A DNA stretch of 64,000 nt from Fluoribacter gormanii. Its GTDB lineage: Bacteria; Pseudomonadota; Gammaproteobacteria; Legionellales; Legionellaceae. The notes under the pieces were generated by a model, which was given only the letters and a program-made list of their open reading frames with translations, ran no database searches and was not told where the DNA came from. Where the stretch lies: NCBI RefSeq assembly GCF_900156395.1, contig NZ_FTNL01000014.1, positions 1 through 64,000 on the forward strand. Reading direction: 5' to 3'. The translations under genes were made by a program, and so were the position numbers. Numbering within the stretch: the stretch's first letter is position 1; the number at the start of each line of letters is the position of its first letter. Positions 37,320-44,733 of the stretch are shown here, piece after piece.

Positions 37320-37895
37320 TTTGAAACTCCTTTTCATGATGCAAAATTCATCATTACATTAATGTTTATTTTATACAAGTAGAAAATTATTATGCTAAAT
37401 TGATCGCATGCGTATAGTCATGTTAATTTTTCTACATCGCGCTAAGTTATAACAATTGTCTATCCCTAAACATCATTCCATTAGCCGATAGCCTAGACTT
37501 GCATCTTCCGAAAGATAAAAAATGGACTCACTTTGGCTTTAAAAACTTTTGCTCTAATGAATGTATCGAGCATTCGCTTTTAATCCTTGTTGGTGTTGGC
37601 ATCTCCTCTTGCAAAGTCTTCTTAAATAAGAAATGCCAATTGGAAGTATAGACTTTGTTCCAAATTTTGCCATCAGGACATTTCATCTTTTAAATTCATA
37701 GCAGTTTAATTGTTTCTGTCTATGAGGAAATTCCAGAATATCGCTGGCAAATTGAACGGAAATTACAACTTCTTTTTATAATTAAAAAGCATATCCATCA
37801 CTCTCTTTTCCAAAAAATATGCGTCTCTAATACTTGCAAATTTAAAGTAACACGTTAACATGATTCGACAAAAAAAATAATAACAAAGGGATGTT
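37320..37895. other. Long gap with a possible decayed reading frame
   Basis: No gene is supported. A plus-strand frame with no start codon, about 37690-37853, reads SLIVSVYEEIPEYRWQIERK and then LQLLFIIKKHIHH; it looks protein-like for some 30 residues, so this could be a relic. The region just before 37896 contains the outer-membrane gene's ribosome site (AAAGGGATG). Confidence 0.35.
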
Positions 37896-38537
37896 ATGAA
37901 ATTTGCTTTTTTTTCAGCTACTTTATTATCAAGTGGTATTGCAGTAGCTGCAGTACCAGTCAATGGATGGTATTCCAGCGTATTTGGTGGATATACTCAC
38001 ATATCTGGAAACGTATCAAAATACCATTTGGGATTTCTGTTTGATGACGTCGCTTATGAGAATGGCTTTAACGCAGGGTTACGTTTAGGCTATCAAAGTA
38101 ATCCTATCCGTTATGAATTAGAGTACACCTACTTACGAGCTAATACCAAAGACTTTGATGTTGATCTAATTGATCAAACTGGGGTATCAGGTAACACTAA
38201 TGCCAACGTAGGTATGGCGAATATTTATTATGATTTTGCTGATGTCATCATGCCAACAATTTCTCCTTTCCTGGGAGTAGGGATTGGATATGCTTATATT
38301 AAGACTTCTTTGAACAGTACAGGTCCATTTGGAGCAGCCTCCTTTGGCGTCACAGAAGGTGCCTTTGCCTATCAGGGAACTGCTGGACTGACTTATAATT
38401 TTGCAGAAAATTGGGCATTGAATGCTTCCTATCGTTATTTAGCAACAGCCAGTAACGACGATTTTGGAAAGACGCTTCAAGTTCAGATGGGTAATGTCGG
38501 TATCGTTTATCGCTTTGATCAATGTAATTATAAGTAA
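37896..38537 (+). CDS. Outer-membrane beta-barrel protein
   Basis: A 213-residue exported protein with a signal peptide (residues 1-19, cleavage near AVAA). The mature chain shows alternating amphipathic strands: GWYSSVFGGYTHISG, FNAGLRLGYQSNPIRYELEY, NVGMANIYYDF, SPFLGVGIGYAYI, GTAGLTYNFAENWALNASYR, and ends in VGIVYRF, close to the C-terminal aromatic signal but followed by DQCNYK. It matches an eight-stranded porin-like or OmpA/P44-like barrel. Its role may be adhesion or surface exposure, not determined. Confidence 0.8.
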   Translation: MKFAFFSATLLSSGIAVAAVPVNGWYSSVFGGYTHISGNVSKYHLGFLFDDVAYENGFNAGLRLGYQSNPIRYELEYTYLRANTKDFDVDLIDQTGVSGNTNANVGMANIYYDFADVIMPTISPFLGVGIGYAYIKTSLNSTGPFGAASFGVTEGAFAYQGTAGLTYNFAENWALNASYRYLATASNDDFGKTLQVQMGNVGIVYRFDQCNYK

Positions 38538-38650
38538 TTGAGACTTAAATCCAGAGCTTTTTAGGTTGGGTAAATTTTATCAAAATTACTCTTAAAGCCA
38601 AGGGCAAGCGTTCTTTCAATTGTGTCAACCTAAGGAAAATATTCCGACAT

Positions 38651-38791
38651 CTAAAGTGTAGCAACTGTCGTGAAATAAAATTCAAGACAGTTGATTTTCC
38701 TGCTGTAATTTTTAACAATGGCATTCATAACAAAAAGTAATTTCCACATAAATGCAATTAAAGCAGCAATCATAAGTCCGTTGTTTTGGGA
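38651..38791 (-). pseudogene. Possible IS110-family transposase C-terminal remnant
   Basis: Read on the minus strand between two stops: NNGLMIAALIAFMWKLLFVM then NAIVKNYSRK. The pattern x-IAAxxAxMxKLLxxxNAxVK is that of the C-terminal end of IS110-type transposases. Only about 30 residues fit. The rest of the gene is missing, and the end of this frame runs into the inverted repeat at 38663-38692. This is a remnant at best, judged by eye. Confidence 0.4.
38663..38692. repeat. Inverted repeat flanking the lanthipeptide block, copy 1
   Basis: AACTGTCGTGAA-ATAAAA-TTCAAGACAGTT: 12-bp arms with one mismatch and a 6-nt loop. Its sequence and loop are the same as the inner half of the palindrome at 44623-44676 on the other side of the lanthipeptide block. 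The surrounding gap 38538-38853 holds only this repeat and the IS110-like fragment. Confidence 0.75.
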
Positions 38792-38853
38792 TTATTAAAA
38801 ATAAATAGCTCGACCAAAAACGCCTATGTAGACGCTTTCGTTATCTACTTTTT

Positions 38854-39243
38854 TTAACTTTTTATTTCTTGCCAGAAAGCGATATTAGCACCAGTTGGAT
38901 CAGCAACAACGGCAAATAGGCCATAATCGCTAACTTTAGTAACCAGCACTTTAACCGTTGCACCATGTCTGATTGCTTTGGCCAATGTCTCTTCTATGTT
39001 TTCTACCAAAATATAACCCATCCAATGAGGTGGAATTTCATTTTGTTGATCTTTGGGTATTTCCCAAATCCCTCCCAACAACTGATCACCTGTACTCGTT
39101 CGAAATAAAGTGTAGATCATATCGCCTACTGCTTCTTCAGTATATTGCCAACCTAATACATGCCGATAAAACTCTTTTGCAGCTATAATGTTAGAGGTAG
39201 CTAATTCATTCCAACAAAATGCACCAAACTGTAATTTATTCAT
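38854..39243 (-). CDS. VOC-family (glyoxalase-like) protein in the lanthipeptide operon
   Basis: A 129-residue protein of the vicinal-oxygen-chelate fold with two beta-alpha-beta-beta-beta modules: FGAFCWNELATSNIIAAKEF, YRHVLGWQYTEE, then MGYILVENIEETLAKAIRHG and VVADPTGANIAFWQ. Members include glyoxalases, dioxygenases, and resistance proteins that bind antibiotics. It starts 11 bp after the lanthipeptide synthetase stop on the same strand, so it is probably co-transcribed and could modify or bind (give immunity to) the product. The metal ligands are not certain from sequence. Confidence 0.8.
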   Translation of the reverse strand: MNKLQFGAFCWNELATSNIIAAKEFYRHVLGWQYTEEAVGDMIYTLFRTSTGDQLLGGIWEIPKDQQNEIPPHWMGYILVENIEETLAKAIRHGATVKVLVTKVSDYGLFAVVADPTGANIAFWQEIKS

Positions 39244-39254
39244 GATTGCTCTCC

Positions 39255-42026
39255 TTATTTATTTGCTGGATTCAGCAATAAAGGTACTCCTATTTGCTTG
39301 CCTTGATGGAGTAATCGTAAGAAGAAATGTAGAATTCCACAGCTTCCAACCATCAAATCCGCCGTAGCTATGTGAGGGTCTTCCGTTAACCAATAATATG
39401 CCCCTGTTTCGGTTTTTTGTCTCATTGCAAATAGAAATTTTGCTATAGATACAGCTCGTTCCAACCATTCTTCATCACCTAATACACGAAATGCTTCCAA
39501 ATAAATATCTCCTAATCCACTTAAACCATGACACTGACTCAGATTAGGATAGCGCAAATTGGCAGGATGAATTTTTAATGTTTTACGAACTAAATCTGCA
39601 TACTCTGTTTCACCTGTTAATTCATATAACCGTAAAAAAGTTAACGCAATTCCTGGACCACCATGACACCACCAGCGCCATCTAGCAGGATTTTTTATGC
39701 TGTAAGTCCATATTAATATAGAATCTCCATCTATTTTCTGATGGATTGCCTGTTGCTGTAGCCAATTTATCGCGCGTATAGTACTTGTCCATGCGGCATT
39801 GTCATTTTTTCGTCTAGAAAACTCAGCTAAAAAATAAGCCATACCTGAAACACCATGAGCAAAACCAGATAAAATTTCCCCAGACATTCCTGGTACACCT
39901 TCTGGCATAATCCAAGAACCATCAACACGCTGACTTGTAATTAAATAATCAGCACACTGTTCTACATTTTCTTGAAAGGATGGTATGCCCAAGCGATCGA
40001 AACAATACATTGCTGCTATTCCCTGACCTGCAGCACCGTGAGTGATATCAGGCCAGTCCACAGTTTTATTCAAACAATTATGAATTACTTCAATCAATAA
40101 TTCATCAGAAGTTTGAACGCCCGTTGATATCGCCTCTGTCAAAGCTACACCAACACCAGCTGTACCAAAGTGTAATCCAGGTAACTCACTATCGACGGTA
40201 TATTGATTTGAAATCAACCATTTTATAGCCTGCTGAGCTCGTAACTTGCCTTCTTGAGGCAAAAATCCAAATTGAGCCAAACGACTTAAAGCATAAACAA
40301 CACCAGCCACACCGCGGTTTGCACTTCGCCGATGTTCATATTGCTGGGTATAGCGGTGTTTTGTCTGATGTTGAGCTCCATTTTCTATTGATATCGATAA
40401 CCAAAGACCTGTTTCAGATTGAATGGATCCAGATTGCAATAAACCTCGAGTGCCTTGTACTAATATGTCTTGTATTTCCTCTTGTGTTAACAGTGTTTCT
40501 TTCTGATTTGTTTTTGTTGTGGCAGGTTTTGGCTTTAAATCCAAAATTGACTGTGTAAGCATAGACGAAATAACATCAAGTGAAGGACGTCTTGATGGGT
40601 CAGTACTAATACAATCTATTATAGTTTTCAGTAGCGGCAATGGTGCACCTTGAGTTATTTCTTGCAAACTAGTAAACAAATTGTCATCATTATTATGAAC
40701 AATACGACGAGGATCGATCCCCGTTAAGACTAGCAACAAGAGACATCCAATAGCATATAAATCATCAGCTATCGTTGGAGCCTCTCGATTTGCTTGTTGT
40801 GGTGACATAAAACCAGCCGTACCGAGACCAAAAGCAGGAAATGGGTCATCTAAAGCATGGCATAACTCTAAATCAAGCAAATAAAGTGCACCATTCTCAG
40901 CCAGCCAAATATTAGATGCAGTTAAGTCACGATGTACATAGCCTTTCTTATGCAGTTGGCTTACTACTTGTGTAAGTTTTTGACACCAATTGAGTAATAA
41001 CGTTTTCTTATCGAGTGAGAGAGTGCCAAAGGTAGACCCATCTAATGTTTGTACTGCGAATGTTTCAATGCTCTTTCCTTCAATCCAGTCTAGTGGTAAA
41101 TAACCATCTCCTTCGACTTCAAAGTAAGCATCAGCAGAAGGAATAGGGAGATCTTGACTAAGATTAGCGTGCAGTTCAGCCTGCCGTTGTAAGCGGGTGC
41201 GCATATCTCGATTGTAATGGTCAGTCATACAGAATTGTTTGCCTTGCTTAAGAATTTTTAATCCGACAGAATTTTGGCAACGTAAATCCAATGCTTTATA
41301 GACTCCTCCCTTAGGTTGATCGCGTAGGATGTCCAAAATTAAATAACCAGGACCAAATAATTTGGTTGGTTTTCCATCGACAATGTGCACAGATTCAGCT
41401 AGATCAACATTCTGTGTTAATTTAAGACGCCAATCTTTAAATGGGTTTTCTACACCGTCAGGACATTTGAATGGAACCTGGTATTCATCAATTCGTAATG
41501 ATTGATCTGGTGCATAAATCATTAGCCGCATTAAGCCTAAGCGATCTCGCTTAATAATAGGATTAAAGCCACCATATCGGGTATAAACGATATCACCTAA
41601 ACGCATATCTGAGATAATGCGAGGACCAAGCATCCCTTGAGTTAGACGAACAAGTTCTTGGGCTAATTGTACGGAATGCTTGTCATCCTGAGGGTAAATC
41701 GTCATAAATTTACCTATTTGCGTCCTACCTAACTCCCCTTCATTGAGGTAGCCTAAAGTCATGGTATCTTTTGCAATTTTAAAAGAAATTAATTTATGCC
41801 TTAAAAGGCACGGGATAATGCAATTCAATAATTGAATTGCCTCTCCGGGTATTGTGGAGATGTGTAATTTCCATCCCTGTATTCGATCAGTTTTGCCAAC
41901 AGATGCCCAAGGACCACGTAATTGGGGTTCCAGTGCAAAAGAGCGTAGATAATCTGCATAATCAACATCTTTTGCACTGTTATTTAAAGAATTATTATGA
42001 TCTTTAACATGTTCAATGTATGCCAT
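39255..42026 (-). CDS. Class III/IV lanthipeptide synthetase (lyase-kinase-cyclase)
   Basis: A 923-residue cytoplasmic trifunctional enzyme expected to dehydrate Ser/Thr in the precursors and form thioether rings. Residues 1-200 are the LanKC-type lyase domain (GPRIISDMRLGDIVYTRYGG). Residues 225-495 are a protein kinase: Lys257 in GLKIL, H365-R366-D367 and Asn372 in YVHRDLTASNIW, and Asp385-Leu-Glu in place of DFG. Residues 525-923 are LanC-like: GxxHGxxG motifs at ITHGAAGQG and FAHGVSGMA, and the three zinc ligands Cys787 (WCHGGPG), Cys832 and His833 (CHGLSGL). Keeping all zinc ligands is a class IV (LanL) trait; the N-terminal part resembles class III (LanKC). It begins 31 bp after the second precursor gene. 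Confidence 0.9.
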   Translation of the reverse strand: MAYIEHVKDHNNSLNNSAKDVDYADYLRSFALEPQLRGPWASVGKTDRIQGWKLHISTIPGEAIQLLNCIIPCLLRHKLISFKIAKDTMTLGYLNEGELGRTQIGKFMTIYPQDDKHSVQLAQELVRLTQGMLGPRIISDMRLGDIVYTRYGGFNPIIKRDRLGLMRLMIYAPDQSLRIDEYQVPFKCPDGVENPFKDWRLKLTQNVDLAESVHIVDGKPTKLFGPGYLILDILRDQPKGGVYKALDLRCQNSVGLKILKQGKQFCMTDHYNRDMRTRLQRQAELHANLSQDLPIPSADAYFEVEGDGYLPLDWIEGKSIETFAVQTLDGSTFGTLSLDKKTLLLNWCQKLTQVVSQLHKKGYVHRDLTASNIWLAENGALYLLDLELCHALDDPFPAFGLGTAGFMSPQQANREAPTIADDLYAIGCLLLLVLTGIDPRRIVHNNDDNLFTSLQEITQGAPLPLLKTIIDCISTDPSRRPSLDVISSMLTQSILDLKPKPATTKTNQKETLLTQEEIQDILVQGTRGLLQSGSIQSETGLWLSISIENGAQHQTKHRYTQQYEHRRSANRGVAGVVYALSRLAQFGFLPQEGKLRAQQAIKWLISNQYTVDSELPGLHFGTAGVGVALTEAISTGVQTSDELLIEVIHNCLNKTVDWPDITHGAAGQGIAAMYCFDRLGIPSFQENVEQCADYLITSQRVDGSWIMPEGVPGMSGEILSGFAHGVSGMAYFLAEFSRRKNDNAAWTSTIRAINWLQQQAIHQKIDGDSILIWTYSIKNPARWRWWCHGGPGIALTFLRLYELTGETEYADLVRKTLKIHPANLRYPNLSQCHGLSGLGDIYLEAFRVLGDEEWLERAVSIAKFLFAMRQKTETGAYYWLTEDPHIATADLMVGSCGILHFFLRLLHQGKQIGVPLLLNPANK

Positions 42027-42057
42027 AATTGCTCCCTAACGGATTCGCAAATTTTAT

Positions 42058-42564
42058 TTACCGCATTTGGAGATGCGAGGTATAACCACAGCTGTCTCCG
42101 CAGGTAGAACCGCAACTATCACCAGAACAAGTCACATCACAAGTACTGCCGCCACAAGTGCTGCCACAAGTTCCAGAGGTACAACAACACGTCACATTTT
42201 CGTCACATATTAAATAGCCGCCGCTAAATCTCGCTGATTCCATCACAGCAACTCGCATTTTTTCTTTAGTATTTGTCGAGAAAGCACAAGTAGGGCCACA
42301 AGTGATTTCTGTGCAGGTTTCCCCGCAAGTTTGTGAACAATCAAAATAAGGAGCTTTATTACTATCTTCTCTTGTTAACGGAATATTACCTACTAAACCT
42401 TGCACAATAGTTTGAAGATTTGCACTCAGCATTCTCATATTACTTGATCGATTTTTTTTCTTTAACTCTTTAAATATCTGTTCTGGTTCAAATGCCAGTT
42501 TATGAAAAAACTCGGGATCTTTTTTAGCTCGGTCAATCAATTTAGTAATTTGTTTTCTATCCAT
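42058..42564 (-). CDS. Lanthipeptide precursor, divergent two-core type
   Basis: A 168-residue precursor. The leader (residues 1-35, MDRKQITKLIDRAKKDPEFF then HKLAFEPEQIF) is nearly the same as that of the neighbouring precursor and resembles Nif11/NHLP-type leaders (RAKKDPxFFxxL...PE). Two Cys-rich segments follow: 76-93 (CSQTCGETCTEITCGPTC, Cys 76, 80, 84, 89, 93) and 120-159 (Cys 120, 126-128, 133, 137, 142, 146, 151, 155, 159), full of Ser, Thr and Gly. The ribosome site is AAGGAAG. It lies between the other precursor (91 bp) and the synthetase (31 bp). No cleavage motif is obvious. Confidence 0.8.
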   Translation of the reverse strand: MDRKQITKLIDRAKKDPEFFHKLAFEPEQIFKELKKKNRSSNMRMLSANLQTIVQGLVGNIPLTREDSNKAPYFDCSQTCGETCTEITCGPTCAFSTNTKEKMRVAVMESARFSGGYLICDENVTCCCTSGTCGSTCGGSTCDVTCSGDSCGSTCGDSCGYTSHLQMR

Positions 42565-42655
42565 GATATCTTCCTTGATTACATTGCTAAATTAGGAAGG
42601 GATTTTGGCAAGCCAAGTACCTCGACTTGCCATAGAGGTTTAATATCGTTCAATT

Positions 42656-43213
42656 TTAACGAACGCCTCCACCTCCGCTAAATTTCTCTTGGAAGTTTGT
42701 TGTGTAGCCACAACTTTGACCACAGGTATTATCACAACTACTACTGCACGTATTACCACAACCTTCTAACGCAGCGCCAGCTTCCCACACACCAGCTGCC
42801 CGTATCATTTTCTCCCTTTCAAACGTGAGGTTGGTGGTGAATCCGCAGCTTTCACCGCAGGTATTATCACAACTACTGGAACACGTATTTCCACACCCCT
42901 CCAGTGCATCCTTCTGATGAGAAAAGTAAACGCTGCCTTTTAGTTTTTCAACTGAAGCAATGTTTGTTGTAAATCCACAACTCTGGCCACAGGTATTATC
43001 ACAACTACTAGAACACGTATTACCACAACCATCAAGGCCTAGTATATTTGCGAAAAGCGCCTCTACATTTGAAGATACGATGCTTCCTCGACTTTGCCGA
43101 TCCAAATTATCCAGTGAACCTAATACCTTTTCGGGTTCAAAGACAAGAGAATGGAAAAATTTGGGGTCTTTCTTGGCGCGTTCAATTAACGCATTAATTG
43201 CTTTATGATCCAT
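42656..43213 (-). CDS. Lanthipeptide precursor with three tandem cores
   Basis: A 185-residue precursor. The leader (residues 1-35, MDHKAINALIERAKKDPKFF then HSLVFEPEKVL) is of Nif11/NHLP type. Three nearly identical 23-residue cores follow at 62-84, 106-128 and 151-173, each GCGNTCSSSCDNTCGQSCGF followed by TTN, with Gln or Glu and Phe or Tyr varying. Cys falls at every fourth position (63, 67, 71, 75, 79 in core 1) and each internal Cys is preceded by Thr or Ser. Spacers of 21-22 residues separate the cores. The ribosome site AAGGAGATTATC is strong. It is the first gene of the operon. Confidence 0.85.
   Translation of the reverse strand: MDHKAINALIERAKKDPKFFHSLVFEPEKVLGSLDNLDRQSRGSIVSSNVEALFANILGLDGCGNTCSSSCDNTCGQSCGFTTNIASVEKLKGSVYFSHQKDALEGCGNTCSSSCDNTCGESCGFTTNLTFEREKMIRAAGVWEAGAALEGCGNTCSSSCDNTCGQSCGYTTNFQEKFSGGGGVR
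42695..43030 (-). repeat. Three tandem core-encoding repeats
   Basis: The cores are encoded at 42962-43030, 42830-42898 and 42695-42763. On the plus strand all three share AGGTATTATCACAACTACT without change and are nearly identical across 40 or more bases, while the spacer DNA differs. This suggests recent duplication or conversion of the core units. Confidence 0.85.
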
Positions 43214-43511
43214 GATAATCTCCTTATATTTAAATAATAAAAATCCTTTATAGCTACTTGTTTTTGAAGCTTTTTTTTTATTAAATAAATAAATCGCAGA
43301 AAATACAGACTTTAAATTGATTAAAAATTGAACAGATGCTGCTTAACTAATAATAATAGAAGGAAATATGCTTTTCGTCAAGGAAGTAGCGTTTTCCAAA
43401 ATAATAAAGAATGGCAGGCCGATTTATATGTCTAAGCTGCCACAAAATTTCTCCCTACGTACACACAAGGATTTTTATCACAAAATATCTATTAGTTGGG
43501 TATCCTTTCAG
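43214..43511. other. AT-rich upstream region of the precursor operon
   Basis: No gene is seen. It must carry the promoter of the precursor-synthetase operon; TATAAA-like hexamers occur (for example the reverse complement of TTTATA at 43248-43253) but no convincing -35 partner. No leader hairpin or operator is evident. Confidence 0.35.
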
Positions 43512-44480
43512 TTAAGCAGCCAATTGTGTCACTAGGTTAAAAAAATCAGGGAACGTATTGGTTTGCATGTTTTGCGATGCATGCATCTGACGTACTACTA
43601 CAATATTTTTTTCAGGGATAATAACAAGATATTGACCTAGATATCCTTCAGCAAAATACATCGTTGGTTGTGTCTTTACCCACCACAGCAAACCACACAT
43701 ATAATTGATTCCATTTGCTAAGCGGTTAGATAGTGGTTCGGGATTCATTGATAATCGAATCCATTCTGCGCTAATAATACGTTTGCCGTTCCAAATGCCG
43801 TGATGAAGAACCAATTCGCCAATTTTAAGCAAATCCTCTGCTTTAATTTGCAGTCCTGCCATTCCATGAGGATTGCCAGCAGAATCTTTCATCCAGGTGA
43901 AATCAGTAATTCCTAGGGGCTTGAATAATGTTATTTCGATAAAGTGATCCATTGGCAAGCCTGATAACTTTTTAAATAGACCAGCTAATAAATTGATCGC
44001 TTTGTTGTTATAGAAAAATATCTCTCCAGGATGGTTGCTAAGTTCTGCGGCCAATGCGAGCTTTACAAAATCTGGAGCAGCATAAATCTCTTTAGTTGTT
44101 GGGTCAGCCTGAATGCCGGAGGTATGTGTCAGTAAATGCTGAACCGTAATTAACTTCTTTTCTCCCTGCCTCCATTCTGGGTAAAACCGAAAAATAGGAT
44201 CATCCAATGAAATTAGTTTTGCATCATATAATATCCCAATGCCCAAGCTAACTATTGACTTGGTAACAGACATAGCCTCAATAGAGCCTACGTGAGGTCG
44301 TGAGAAATACGCTCCTATAATTTTACCATTTTGTGCAATTATTGCAGCATCAGATTGCGATGATTTAGCTCCACGGATTATATCGATTATATTTTTTTTA
44401 GTGTTATCATCAAGTTGATTAAGGGAATAGAATTCATTAGAGCTATCATCAAAGGACATATTGAAAGACATACAACACAC
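43512..44480 (-). CDS. Beta-lactamase-fold serine hydrolase (family S12-like)
   Basis: A 322-residue serine hydrolase of the class C beta-lactamase/esterase/D-peptidase family. The catalytic S71-V-T-K74 lies in EAMSVTKSIVSLG and the Tyr motif Y157-N-N in IFFYNNKAINLL; LLTHTSGI is typical. There is no signal peptide, so it is probably cytoplasmic. The first codon is GTG at 44480; ATG codons at positions 4 and 8 are also possible and no ribosome site decides. It lies 298 bp upstream of the first precursor gene on the same strand, inside the flanking repeats. It could process the peptide or confer resistance, but that is inference. Confidence 0.8.
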   Translation of the reverse strand: MCCMSFNMSFDDSSNEFYSLNQLDDNTKKNIIDIIRGAKSSQSDAAIIAQNGKIIGAYFSRPHVGSIEAMSVTKSIVSLGIGILYDAKLISLDDPIFRFYPEWRQGEKKLITVQHLLTHTSGIQADPTTKEIYAAPDFVKLALAAELSNHPGEIFFYNNKAINLLAGLFKKLSGLPMDHFIEITLFKPLGITDFTWMKDSAGNPHGMAGLQIKAEDLLKIGELVLHHGIWNGKRIISAEWIRLSMNPEPLSNRLANGINYMCGLLWWVKTQPTMYFAEGYLGQYLVIIPEKNIVVVRQMHASQNMQTNTFPDFFNLVTQLAA

Positions 44481-44622
44481 ATCAAATTTACAACATTTTT
44501 TATATAATAGATTATTTTTTGAACATTTTCATAATTTGATGGATTTTTTGTCTCATTTTTATTGATTTTTTTCAAAATGAGCATCCAAATAACTTATCAG
44601 AGGAATTTTAACTTTTTTAAAT

Positions 44623-44676
44623 ATCAATCATAGCAACTGTCTTGAAATAAAATTCAAGACAGTTGCTATGATTGAT
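44623..44676. repeat. Perfect 24-bp inverted repeat, copy 2
   Basis: ATCAATCATAGCAACTGTC (44623-44641) extended by TTGAA, a 6-nt loop ATAAAA, and the exact complement TTCAAGACAGTTGCTATG plus ATTGAT. It is a perfect 24-bp stem. Its inner 12 bp and loop recur at 38663-38692. There is no T-run, so it is unlikely to be a plain terminator. Confidence 0.85.
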
Positions 44677-44733
44677 TCGGATTTCCTCAAATTGAATCAT
44701 TGGCTGTTTATTTTCCTTAAGCCATAGCGCATC

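Noticed and set aside
42058..43213. Metallothionein or structural-repeat reading of the Cys-rich genes
   Set aside because: The Cys spacing alone could fit a metal-binding protein, but the shared RiPP-type leader and the adjacent lanthipeptide synthetase make precursors far more likely.
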